The notes beneath the pieces were generated by a model that did not search any database, was not told the origin of the DNA, and saw only the letters and a list, made by a program, of their open reading frames with translations. Positions 10,930 through 20,696 of a stretch of 41,630 bases of DNA are shown here, piece after piece; within the stretch, counting starts at the first letter, position 1, and each line of letters opens with the position of its first letter. Both the position numbers and the translations under genes were made by a program. The stretch comes from Fragilaria radians (lineage: Eukaryota; Bacillariophyta; Fragilariophyceae; Fragilariales; Fragilariaceae), in NCBI GenBank assembly GCA_900642245.1, contig CAAAJI010000065.1, positions 58,428 to 100,057 of the forward strand, given 5' to 3'.

Positions 10930-11901
10930 TTAACTTCCATGGGCTCCCCACAGACTTGGGTCAACACCATAACCAACCTGGGCATTATATGCTGCCATTT
11001 GGTCTTGCAGGCTATATTGCTGTTGCATGGCTCGGGCGTCCATTTGAGCTTGGACCCCACCTACCTGAGCACTGTATGGATCAGCTCCGCCATATCCCAT
11101 CATGGCAGCTTGATTAAACCCTGCTCCTCCTCCCATCATCATTTGGCCTGCAGCAGCGGCATACATTCCTTGGGCAGCCGCACTCTCTGCAGCAGCCGCA
11201 GCATACATCCCTTGAGCACTATCATGCCCCATACCATATCCACCATATCCTCCATACATACTCTGCATTGCTGCATATCCCCCCAAATCCATACCCGCAT
11301 AAGGATTTCCAAAACCAGCACCCATGGAAGCGGCGGCTGCAGCAGCCTGATTCGCATAGGAAGCCATGGTTTCACTGTAGGAAGGAGGTAGGATTGATCG
11401 CGCTACAGCTTCCGAGACATTTTTTCCTCCATAATTTGCTTCAGGTGCCTTGTTATTTGTAGGCCAAGCAGGGGGTTTGAGGGCTTCAGAGCGCATTTTG
11501 GCCTCTTGCTTCCCGTTATAGGATTGCATTTCCTTTTTATAACGTTCAGTATCATCCGCAGCCAACTCGGAGTAAAATGATAGACGATCAGGTTCAATAT
11601 TTTTCCAACGTTGACCGATTATCTTTCCCATTTCCTCGAAAGAAACTTTCCCTCCCTCTTTCTTTAGACGATTCAGCATTTCTTCATCTAAGTAATCTGG
11701 AGAGTCTTTATCGTTCTCGACTTTTTCCGGATCCTCAGCTAGCACAACCTTGAGGATTTTTTCCCTCTCTTCTTTGAAGAAGAAATTGTATGCAGATAAC
11801 GGGCGCTTAGGCTTATCTTTCGGCTTCTTGCGAGTAGGACGTTTAACCCCTGCAGGTAATTTATCTTTCGATTTTTCCGACCCTCCTTCTTTCTTGGCCA
11901 T
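10930..11901 (-). CDS. HMG-box DNA-binding protein with expanded box and Gly/Ala/Met/Tyr-rich tail
   Basis: 323 residues, intronless. A basic N-terminus (residues 1-30, many Lys) leads into an HMG box starting KPKRPLSAYNFFFKEERE at about 30-47. The rest of the box, VSFEEMGKIIGQRWKNI then SFYSELAADDTERYKKEM, lies at about 86-125. Between these halves sit roughly 30 extra residues, acidic and charged (about 52-84); in a canonical box the two parts are nearly contiguous. From about 185 to the end the protein is low complexity: Ala runs, Met-Tyr-Gly and Gln, with no recognised domain, resembling a disordered activation or condensate-forming tail. The expected role is sequence-tolerant DNA bending in chromatin or transcription. 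The box call is sure; the function of the tail is not known. Confidence 0.9.
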   Translation of the reverse strand: MAKKEGGSEKSKDKLPAGVKRPTRKKPKDKPKRPLSAYNFFFKEEREKILKVVLAEDPEKVENDKDSPDYLDEEMLNRLKKEGGKVSFEEMGKIIGQRWKNIEPDRLSFYSELAADDTERYKKEMQSYNGKQEAKMRSEALKPPAWPTNNKAPEANYGGKNVSEAVARSILPPSYSETMASYANQAAAAAASMGAGFGNPYAGMDLGGYAAMQSMYGGYGGYGMGHDSAQGMYAAAAAESAAAQGMYAAAAGQMMMGGGAGFNQAAMMGYGGADPYSAQVGGVQAQMDARAMQQQYSLQDQMAAYNAQVGYGVDPSLWGAHGS

Positions 11902-14697
11902 AGTGTCAGAATTAGGAAGTTCGCAGGATTATTAGAGAGGTCTGTCTGCAAGGTAAAAAATTAGGACACGAAGTACGTTGATGTGAGTTTTATTTTCCGA
12001 ACAGCATGAATTATATCGACGTAGCAACACACGTCGAGCTTGGTGAAATATTATCAATCTTCGTCATTATGCGATACAAAACAAAACAACAGCCCATAAC
12101 AATGACTCCTCCCCCTTTTTCGTGTAGAATTATTCCGAAAAGAAAGTTGTACTCTACCGGCAAGTCCCGATACCGTAGAATTCGGAATTTTAGTACGATA
12201 AGGTACGAGAATGACGATGAGTGGATGTATCATTCCACGACGACGATGATAGCAATGAGATCACCAGAGGAGGAACAAACCGATGGACGAAACTGCGCTC
12301 TGTTTCATATTGAAACGAGGAGATGAAAAAACCGACTGATAAAAAGTTTTGAAAACTTATTTGTCAAAAGTCCGTCATGGTGAATTACACGCAATTTGAC
12401 AAACCACAAAGGCGCATCAACAAAACCATTCGACGAACAACATGCGATGCAAATCGGTTCATACCAAATCTGATCCTCACATGGTGAGAGCAATAAGTGA
12501 TTCATGTAATGTCTCATGATATCCTCCATCCTTGGCGGAGCCATGGGATAGAGAAACACGAAGAATGGAAAGTTCTGGCACATGTGATTCGGGCGTTGGT
12601 ATATAAAATACAGTAAACGAATGATGAAATGAAATTGACGAGAGCTGTATTGGTTGTTCAATCAACAATCAATGGAGATGGGAAGAGTGGATTCTGTGGA
12701 TCAAATTATGATTAGATAACTTACATTGGATGTTCGACACAACGATAACCTAAGTATCAATCTTGATTTCAAGCAATTAGGTTGTTATGTTTCGTCTCTT
12801 TTTGACGTTTAGGCGAAGATTATTATTGGAGGTACATTTCTGCCTATGTAGGAATCAGTACAATTCTACTGTATCATGAAATGTTCTGGATTTCTTGGCC
12901 CAATCCCAGTCCGTGAGCCGAAATTATTTCGACGTAGGTTTTAGTTGGTATTGAGAACGATTAGGTGATGAGTTCTAAATATTTGCACGATATCCCTTAT
13001 AATAGAGAATACAAACGAGGCATGCCGTTAGAATACCATATTTAGTTCATGTCGGGGAAAGCCCATGTATTCTCCTTCCTCTTTCTGAAAGACATATCGT
13101 ATTCACTTATTGCACAATCTCTTCAGGGAACGGAACGACAATGTGATATGCTCCATTCTCACACATCCTTTTCTTCATTCTTTCGATCATTGCAAGTAAA
13201 TAAAGTCCTTTCGTGTTCGAAATTCGAATATCAGATTTCTCTGTAACGTCGTCAGTTTACATCGGCAATGTGGTGCTTCATGTGATGTGATAAAATGATG
13301 AGAACTTTTAAGTGAACTACAACCCAACCTTGCTCAAGATAACGCCTTACTCGCCCCTCTAGAGTGATACGAATGTTGGGTTGAAATATGTCATTTGCTT
13401 CCGAGACGTCAATATATGATTGTCAGACTTTAATTCATGTTCTCCTAAAGCCTCTACCAGGCTTTGTGGTAGATACACAAATATGAACGTGGTGGGTAAA
13501 CAATATCTCTTTCTCTCAGGATTCAAACAAGAAGTGTAAAATTTTTCAAGTTGGAGTCTTTATTTGACGATGACTCAATTTTTCATGGTTCACTCATCCC
13601 TAACCAAACCATTTACTGTTTGCATTCGATAGAGGACACAACATACTTGGAGAGATGTTTGAACCTCAAGCCTTTCATCCCTGTTGTTTTGCTTGATCAT
13701 TCCATTGCTTAGTTCAACAGGATGCCAGAGCCTTTTCTGTTCCTTCCATCCATCAAGGATTACTTGTAACGTCCAGGTAATTCACTTCAAAGTTGTGTTT
13801 ACACAAGACCTTAAAACATGAAATGTTCCTACTTGATTCGAAGTCTCGTTGGGAACGTTCAGGATGACTATGTTTTCACTTGATATACTATTGTGATTCG
13901 CATGCCGAACTTGGTTCTCCATGAATGGTCTCAATAAACCTCAGCTAAGAACCTTTGAACCATTTGTCCCAATAAATAACAGTAAAAGAAGAGCCAAGTC
14001 CAAGTCACTACTTGTCAAAAGTCAATCATAACTAGTAATGACTTGATTTTCTTTTTCATGGAAAATAGTATGAATCTCATTTCATTCTAAAAATTAGGGT
14101 CAACCATAAGTGATTGATAAAAAGATGTAACCATTAAGGTCAAGGAAAGATTCCTTTGATTACCTCCACCACAGAAATATACAACTGATTCAGTTCCTTG
14201 ATCGACCGCTTTTGCATCTAGTTGTTTGTGAAACTTCAGAGATGTTTGAGACAAAATCCAATTGTCTTGAGATTCAATCTCTACTCACCGATTTATTTTG
14301 ACATGCTCGATTCAGCTCGTCACCAAACGATGAACATGATTTGGTTTATTTATGCAGTAAGTCATTGAAGCGCCTCTTGTACCTTTAAATTGAGCTGAAG
14401 TCTTGCTGGAACAATGAAAGCGTAGAATGGTGCAAATGAACTTTCGATACTTGTAAGTTTCCAACAGCTTTCCTGTCAAACTAAAACGATTGATATCTAG
14501 ACTACATAAAGATAAAGACGTGACTTGAATTTATATATTTGACAATTGGTTTCTTTTGTACGCTAAGTAGTTTAATGCTTGGGGACAATGAGGAGTAGGT
14601 TTGCACTCTCACAATACAGGGGTAGCCACACTCTGTCTTGCCTTGAGTAAGCGCAGGTATCACAACAGGCCCCAAGCTATTCTTCTTCATCCTCCTC
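11902..14697. other. Gene-poor interval upstream of the HMG-box gene
   Basis: About 2.8 kb. The portion next to 11902 is the HMG gene's 5' region. A 106-residue plus-strand frame at 12006-12326 and a 118-residue minus frame at 12305-12661 are open, but they show no family features, no domain and no biased composition, so I do not call them genes. The remainder has dense stops and no recognisable repeat or RNA. Confidence 0.45.
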
Positions 14698-14904
14698 TTA
14701 TCTTGCTCGCTTAAATGTATCGACATTGGTTGTGTCATTTTCTCGTTTTCGTTTACGACAAATTCTTGGACGTTTATCTACCGTGACGGGCTGATCCTCA
14801 GCCTTTCTCTTTCGGCATGGTCGTAGTGAGGCTTGTTCGTTGCACCTACGTGGATAAAGTGGAGATTTTACGGAGTTCATTGTATTCCTTGGATTGTGAT
14901 CCAA
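14698..14904 (-). CDS. Possible small basic protein or terminal exon (unrecognised)
   Basis: A 68-residue frame from an ATG at 14904. Its second half is strongly basic and contains two related nuclear-localisation-like patches, CRKRKAEDQ and CRKRKREND, about 20 residues apart and separated by a VDKRPR motif. Such a duplicated basic pattern is less likely in random AT-rich DNA and would suit a nuclear protein. There is no known domain, no neighbour context and no clear splice partner. It may be a real small gene, a terminal exon of a gene reaching to the right, or chance. Confidence 0.25.
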   Translation of the reverse strand: MDHNPRNTMNSVKSPLYPRRCNEQASLRPCRKRKAEDQPVTVDKRPRICRKRKRENDTTNVDTFKRAR

Positions 14905-16761
14905 AATTTGAATGACAATTTCGTGGAGACATTCGTGTCATTCACCACTAGTACGTTATTTTTGCAACTCCGAGTTTTGAAATCCCGGTGGAGTATATGT
15001 CTGGAATTTGGAATTTCAACAATCTGTTGCACAGTTTGTGTTTTTGTGACGAAGTTAGACTGATATGTAAGAAGCCCTCGTTTATGAGTGTTCTATAAGA
15101 TAAAATCATCACTTCCTAGATAGAGAAGAGTGCTAAACATCATGAGTCTGAATCAAAAGTGGAAAGTAGGAGATTAACAGACCAAAGCAATGGTTGCATT
15201 CATGAAAAGTAGACTGAAAGCAGTCACGCTAAGGTAGGGCACAGTAAAAGAAGATCAGAAACACTATTCCATCAAAGAAGAACGGAAGGCATGAGGCATC
15301 ATGATCATCATTTGTGTCTCTTTCATTCTTTACTTCAGCTTCAACAGCCTCCCTTGGTTTCCTAACTACCAATCTATCAATACAGTAATGTAATATATTG
15401 ACAAGATAATTTGCTGTCAGCAGAGCATGGTTGTAGAAATCTATTGAGCAATTGCTTGTGTGCTGAACCATATCTTTAGTACAGGAAACACAGCCTACTC
15501 AAGTGGGTACACAATGCTCAGGAGGTATATCTTACTTTGCTTCGACTAAATAAGATTGTCAGGTAGGTCTTTTGCATAATGTGTGAAAGGCTAAGCATTA
15601 CGAGAAAGCTCTATAAAGTACCAATTACCGCATGCAAAAAATGTATATATGGAACAATAAAATAATACATCATAACTGAGCATAAGTTTACATGTACCTC
15701 CATTTGATGAATTAATAATACATTACATCCCCTTGAGCTGTCAACTGCTTTCAATGATTCATGTCATGGAATCATAAGTCAATGTAAATATGTCCGATCC
15801 TATATTTCTGCTGATTATAACTAATCAATCAACTCATACCAGGATATTTGCAGGGCAAGAAGCGCTTTAAAATCACAAAACGCTACATTACTATTATTAG
15901 ATAAATTACCTATTTCTACAAATGAAGTGGTGGATGATCTTCCTTTACTCTTCCTTTGTTAGCTATAGCGTTTATCATAGCAATATCATTATCCTCTGAC
16001 AATCATACTTGTTCTTTGATAGAATGACGAAGATCAATAATCGTTATGATTCAAGAGCAAGACTCAAATTGCGTTCTTACGGTTGTTATCGAATTGGTGG
16101 GATCTATACTCACGGTAGCGGTTCTCGGATGAATGGTTGGAAAAAGAACACTAATGAAAGATGCTACAATTGCTACTGTAAATGATCTACACTTGGCTCT
16201 GCATGTATACATGTATTTCTTTTTCAGGTGATTCTGTTACGAGATGGGACAACAGGAGACATGTTTGATTAACTAGCAATTGATGGATATTTTTTGAGGC
16301 TATTCCACGAGCTCTGGAGTGTAAAATTTCATTAACTGTCCTTAGTTGGACGCCAATAATGCTTGCTTTGTAAATTTTATACACAATAGGGAATGAAAAT
16401 GCTTTCGAGATTAATGCCCGAAGTATGCTTTACATTCCAATTTTATTTGGTGTCATGGTCACGTTTATTTCAACTTATGGGCTAGCTGCAGCACAGACGT
16501 ACGTCATATTTCAAGGCGTTTGGTACTGAAGGTCAGTGTTTGCGTCTGAGACGTAGAGAGAGAAAACGTTCGTCAATTACTTCCGTAGTTGGATTCAATC
16601 ACGCAAGAGGTGTATGTGTAGATTAATAAATCCTACAAACAACTTAGTTCCAAAGCTCGGTCACGGCTAAGAAATTTATTCAATACTGAGTCAGGGCTGA
16701 GAAACAATTTCTAATTTTGAGTCAATATTTAAGAATTCAAAGATTCAAATGAAATTCCTAA
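14905..16761. other. Gene-free interval
   Basis: About 1.9 kb of AT-rich DNA. An 80-residue minus frame at 15229-15471 and a 65-residue minus frame at 16187-16384 are open but resemble no family. Given the copia relics immediately to the right, decayed transposon sequence is possible here, but I cannot show it. Confidence 0.4.
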
Positions 16762-17410
16762 TCAGTATCTTGCTGATTGCAGCGTGAAGATACGGGGTGA
16801 AGTTGGCAATTTTTGATTCGCTCGGAAATTGGAAGCAAGGGTAAAGGTGACTGTAGTATGGACTTTCAATGGCAAAACATTTTGTTCGGCATATGGACAG
16901 AAACCTCCTATGAATGATCCTCTTGTAACCAGATCATCTGCTTGGTTGGCATCCCCAAAACAGTCATTCTGACCCTTGATCACTTTTGTTTGGACACAGT
17001 ATTCGGAATTCCGTCTTCAGAATCTAGATGAAATTTTATCCAATTTGAGTGATCTTTGCTAAGGTAGATTGAATGATTAGGGTATGCTGCATCAACAATA
17101 ATTATCTCCTGAGAAATCCTCTTGAAATAAAACAAGATCCTTGATACAGTCTATAAATATTATACCTACTTGTAGCAGATTATGCATGTGCTATATCAAA
17201 TCTTCTAAAGACAATTATCCAGATGCAGCAATCAATCAAAGAAAAATAAATTTAGCAGAGACTTTTTCAGTACATAATGGTGAATCATCTACATCAAAAT
17301 AGTATCATTCTCCCACGGGTAGTTAAAATAGGTGTGAGCTCCTCATCAAAGCAACTTTCATGCTTAGGAATAATGTTCTTGATGTAGGCCCTGGCGAAAA
17401 AGAATAATCT
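16762..17410 (-). mobile_element. Ty1/copia retrotransposon relic A (reverse transcriptase end and RNase H fragments)
   Basis: Read on the minus strand, 17410-17228 gives a degraded peptide of the form ARAYIKNIIPKHESCFDEEL before a frameshift and stops. It corresponds to the region after the copia reverse-transcriptase active site, where diatom elements typically have YIKNV..(K/R)..E. Further along, 16983-16860 reads FGDANQADDLVTRGSFIGG, which matches the copia RNase H start (VDADHA.DL.TRRS.TG). Stops and frame breaks show it is dead. No integrase, protease or intact LTR was recognised. Confidence 0.7.
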
Positions 17411-18175
17411 CAAACCATGATTCTTTCATAATTCTCTTTCGTAATCCACGTTAGTGACTGTGATTTGTTGCCTATGTATTTCATTCCACAAAACAATTGT
17501 GAAATTTACTTCAATCTGCCCCTTTTCTTTGCAGTATTCAAGACCCTTAAAAACATTTCCCAGAAGTATTCTTGTCTTCCTAAGGTAGAGTTAGCAATAT
17601 CTGTGTTATTCCATTTGATTGGAAGCCAAAAGAGCGGCCAACCTGGAGTGAAGGGTAATAGCTAAAGCTAAGCACTATATATATTGAAGGATGTGAGTTA
17701 TTTCTGTAATGAATTTATCAGCATTCCATTTGGCTGATGCTTTCTAGCGTAAACAATGTAAGAAATATTGCGGCCTCGGAAGATGTTACTTTGATCATCA
17801 TTAAAGCTTCCTCTGCTATTAGCAGCTCTTGGAGTGCTATCGCGCTTTTCTGCTTTGCTTATTTGCATTCTTAATGAACGCAGCTTTACATTCAACATCA
17901 ATAATAAAAGAGATGCTCTCTTTCCCTTTACTGTTACAGTTACATACAGATATTGTGGATGTGAAAAAGTATTTGTCATTATACAGTAGTTTGCAGTCAA
18001 AGTTTGCTCCATTTCGAATACTGCATGGGAACAAAAGTGACAAAAGATGGATCATCATTCCAAAGTCTCATCAATCTTTGTTTCAATTTCTATACCATTG
18101 CTGTAATTGTTGTAACTATAATGTACATTAATATGTCAAAATCTCAGCAATGGCAAACGAAGTTGGAATCTTTTC
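17228..18175. repeat. Diverged duplicate block, copy 1 (partner at 18758-19855)
   Basis: Two sections recur in the same order and orientation about 1.5-1.7 kb further right: 17228-17400 resembles 18758-18945, and about 17890-18175 resembles 19560-19855. Shared short stretches include tggatcatcattccaa (18048 and 19732) and gtttgc(a/t)ccattt. Identity appears moderate with indels, so this is an old duplication or two insertions of one element family. On the minus strand both copies of the second section encode fragments reading NGANFDCKLLYND, so it was probably once coding; the product is unknown to me. Confidence 0.6.
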
Positions 18176-18567
18176 CAAAAAGAGTTGAACAATCAGCTTT
18201 ACCGTTTTGCTTCAAGCCTAAACTGCGTTTGGATCAAGATGAGGGGACCTGATTTTATTGACAAGAATATCAATCCTTCATTAATTAAAAGGAACAAAAA
18301 TGTACTTGAGGATATTTGCGCTTTTTTGAAGATGCAGACGACATTATTTATTAGAAACCTAGTATTAAATAAGGAGATCGCAATGGGGAAAAGGTTTACA
18401 AATACTGGTGATGATGAAGTTATATCTGCGTTTCACACATCAGATATAAGTTGAATGTAAGGAAAGAAACATCTGTCCTAAGTGTATGAATATCTGACAA
18501 TTGATTTGATACATTATTTGATGTTGAAAAAAAATTAACTTCACAATTTTTCACATGAAAGATTTTG

Positions 18568-18637
18568 TTCATAGAATTTCATGATAATAAAACTCAAGTA
18601 AGCCTTTGACTTACTTCCAATACTAAATTTTGAGAAT
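18568..18637. repeat. ~65-bp hairpin-bearing direct repeat, copy 1
   Basis: This segment recurs at 18654-18728 and 19869-19930. Its core holds a perfect 7-bp inverted repeat, AAGTAAG - 7-bp loop - CTTACTT. Copies 1 and 2 are almost adjacent; copy 3 lies on the far side of copia relic B. Confidence 0.75.
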
Positions 18638-18653
18638 CCACCTGCAGAATTTA

Positions 18654-18728
18654 TTCATAGAAAATCATGATAATAATATTCAAGTAAGCCTTTGACTTAC
18701 TTCCAATGCTAAATGATTTTAGAAAATC
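18654..18728. repeat. ~65-bp hairpin-bearing direct repeat, copy 2
   Basis: Nearly identical core to the copy at 18568-18637, with the same AAGTAAG/CTTACTT stem. It ends about 30 bp before the start of copia relic B. Confidence 0.75.
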
Positions 18729-18757
18729 TTACTTTCATGATGATAAATTGGAGGCTA

Positions 18758-19080
18758 GCAATCAATCATAGATCTATATTTAGCAAAGTCTTCCTCAGTA
18801 CATAGTGGTGAATCATCATCTATCTTAGGATAGTATCCTTCTCTCATGGGAAACGTAATATGTGTAAACTCTTTATCAATAAGACTTTTGTCCTTAGGGA
18901 TAACTTTCTGGGTAAAGGTCCTTGCAGGAAGAGCTAATAACTGATACTCTGCAATACCAACATTTTCTATGTATATGTCTGCTCTAAAGGCTTATTTACT
19001 GCCTTGCGCTCCTTGCTCCAGATAAAAATAACATCCAGATATGTAGTCAAATTCATGATAGAATGACTTGTCCACCACTC
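18758..19080 (-). mobile_element. Ty1/copia retrotransposon relic B (reverse transcriptase fragment)
   Basis: On the minus strand, 18945-18760 gives an open stretch containing KVIPKDKSLIDKEF, then FPMREGYYPKIDDDSPLC and EEDFAKYRSMI. This is the characteristic copia segment between the RT active site and RNase H (compare SPM..GYHPE.D.SPLL..ED..KYRS.IG). Immediately upstream, reading IENVGIAEY, and before that FDYISG, fit the RT region around the YVDD box, though the DD box itself is not intact. It stops just after the conserved segment. It is better preserved than relic A. Confidence 0.8.
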
Positions 19081-19559
19081 ATAAATCTAGATCATGGTGA
19101 GATTTCTTGAAACCTAGACTTAGAAGTGATGCAGCTAGATTTTCATGAAACTACAAGAGCCAATTAATTATTTAAGTGATTAGAGCTCAAGTTTGAAGAG
19201 GCTTTCTAACATATACATCCTGCAAGATCTAACAATGTTACTCTGTCAACGTTATTGATATCCTGTACCATCATTTCATAGATGCAAATCGATTGTACCA
19301 TGTTCAAGAGAAAGTCAGAGACATACAATTATTATTTGTAACTTCAGACAACTAAGTATGCTGAGAAATATTTTACAATTGTCAATGTTTTGTCAAAACA
19401 CTGCAGGAAAGGATAACCTTGCATCAAGCATTACCTACTGTCATATTAGTTTTGAAACAAGAACTCAGAATAACTCTACTAATGCGTTTCTAGATGAAAT
19501 GTAAGAGTTCAATCATAGATTTGCATAATCCTGCTGTTTCCCCCAATGCCTTTGCTGTC

Positions 19560-19855
19560 ATAGAGCACATCGTTACATTCTACTGCAATCATAAGGAAGA
19601 TACTCTCTTTCCCTTTTACTGTTACATTTTTGTTGATGTGATTGAGTACTCGTCATTGTACAATAGTTTGCAATCAAAGTTTGCACCATTTTCCCATACT
19701 GTCCATAATATCAAACAAAAGTGACAAAAGGTGGATCATCATTCCAATGTCTCATCAACTTTTCTCTCAATTTCTATACGATTGATTTGGTTGTTGCATC
19801 TATCTTACACATCAATATGTCAACATCTCACCAACGGCAAACGAACTACTAATTT
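19560..19855. repeat. Diverged duplicate block, copy 2 (second section)
   Basis: Partner of about 17890-18175. Shared features are the ctctctttcccttttactgttaca-like stretch, the tttgcaccatttt stretch and the segment around 19732. Its position to the right of relic B mirrors that of the partner to the right of relic A, so each relic seems to carry the same two pieces of one element. Confidence 0.6.
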
Positions 19856-19868
19856 TACTTTAAACAGA

Positions 19869-19930
19869 TCGTGAGAATAAAATTCAAGTAAGCCTTTTTG
19901 ATTTACTTCCAACGCTAAATTTTTAGAATC
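19869..19930. repeat. ~65-bp hairpin-bearing direct repeat, copy 3
   Basis: Same orientation as the copies at 18568 and 18654, but slightly diverged: the loop has gained T residues and the stem is imperfect. With copy 2 it brackets 18729-19868, the interval that contains copia relic B. Confidence 0.65.
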
Positions 19931-20696
19931 TACTTATAGAAACTCTTTTTTCATGTTGATTCGTCAACAATCCTAACATTTTCATCTTTTGCAATAAATT
20001 TGGTCAGTGAAATTTTTGAGAAAGAGGATTTGTCCACTCACACTCCCTTATCACTATACTACTATTACTATTACTACTAGTATCCCTGACGACGTATCGA
20101 CACTGACGACGACAATGATGTTTTGCAGAAATGTCAAATTGGACAATCGGATCACTCTTATCTGTCTGCGTGTGTGGGTGTCCGAGATAACAAGCAAACG
20201 ATAGAGACATCATCCAAAGGCCTTGTTGGTACATCATAAGTGAAGACGAGTAACAGGATATAGGCCTGAACGTTAAGGTAAATTGTTAATTTACGCAACA
20301 AAAGCCACTACAACAAATCAACATCCACAATTCTGTTCTTTTCCTCAAAGTGAACTGAACCAACGTTTGTAATTGGCTGAAACACATTCCTGTATATACA
20401 AAAAGGCTGGAGTGCTAGCTCCTAATGCCAGTGGTGACTGAGAGTGTTTGTGAGTATCTCTCTCTCGTTTTCCTTTGGTAAAAGAAAAGAAGGCAAATCT
20501 CCAAAATTATAACATTACCATGAAAGCAAGCTCCAGTCACTACTACTCTTATTTCAGAAGGCAGATTCAGACGTCAATGGTTCAAACTCTACTACGAAAA
20601 TTTATTATTACGTAGTGATATCTATCTCTCCTTTCTCTCTTTACTTTACTGGAACATGATTCAGGAGTAACATAAAACTGAGCACTCAATCTTCCA
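19931..20696. other. Interval downstream of the glutaminyl cyclase gene
   Basis: About 770 bp with ACT/TAC-rich and CT-rich simple sequence (for example near 20055-20080 and 20455-20470) and no supported gene. It lies 3' of the cyclase gene on the minus strand and presumably contains its 3' UTR. Confidence 0.5.

Noticed and set aside
12006..12326. 106-residue plus-strand frame divergent from the HMG gene
   Set aside because: No family features, no convincing composition, and neighbouring frames are open to a similar extent; more likely chance or UTR.
12305..12661. 118-residue minus-strand frame
   Set aside because: Begins inside featureless DNA, aromatic- and Ile-rich as expected of translated AT-rich non-coding sequence.
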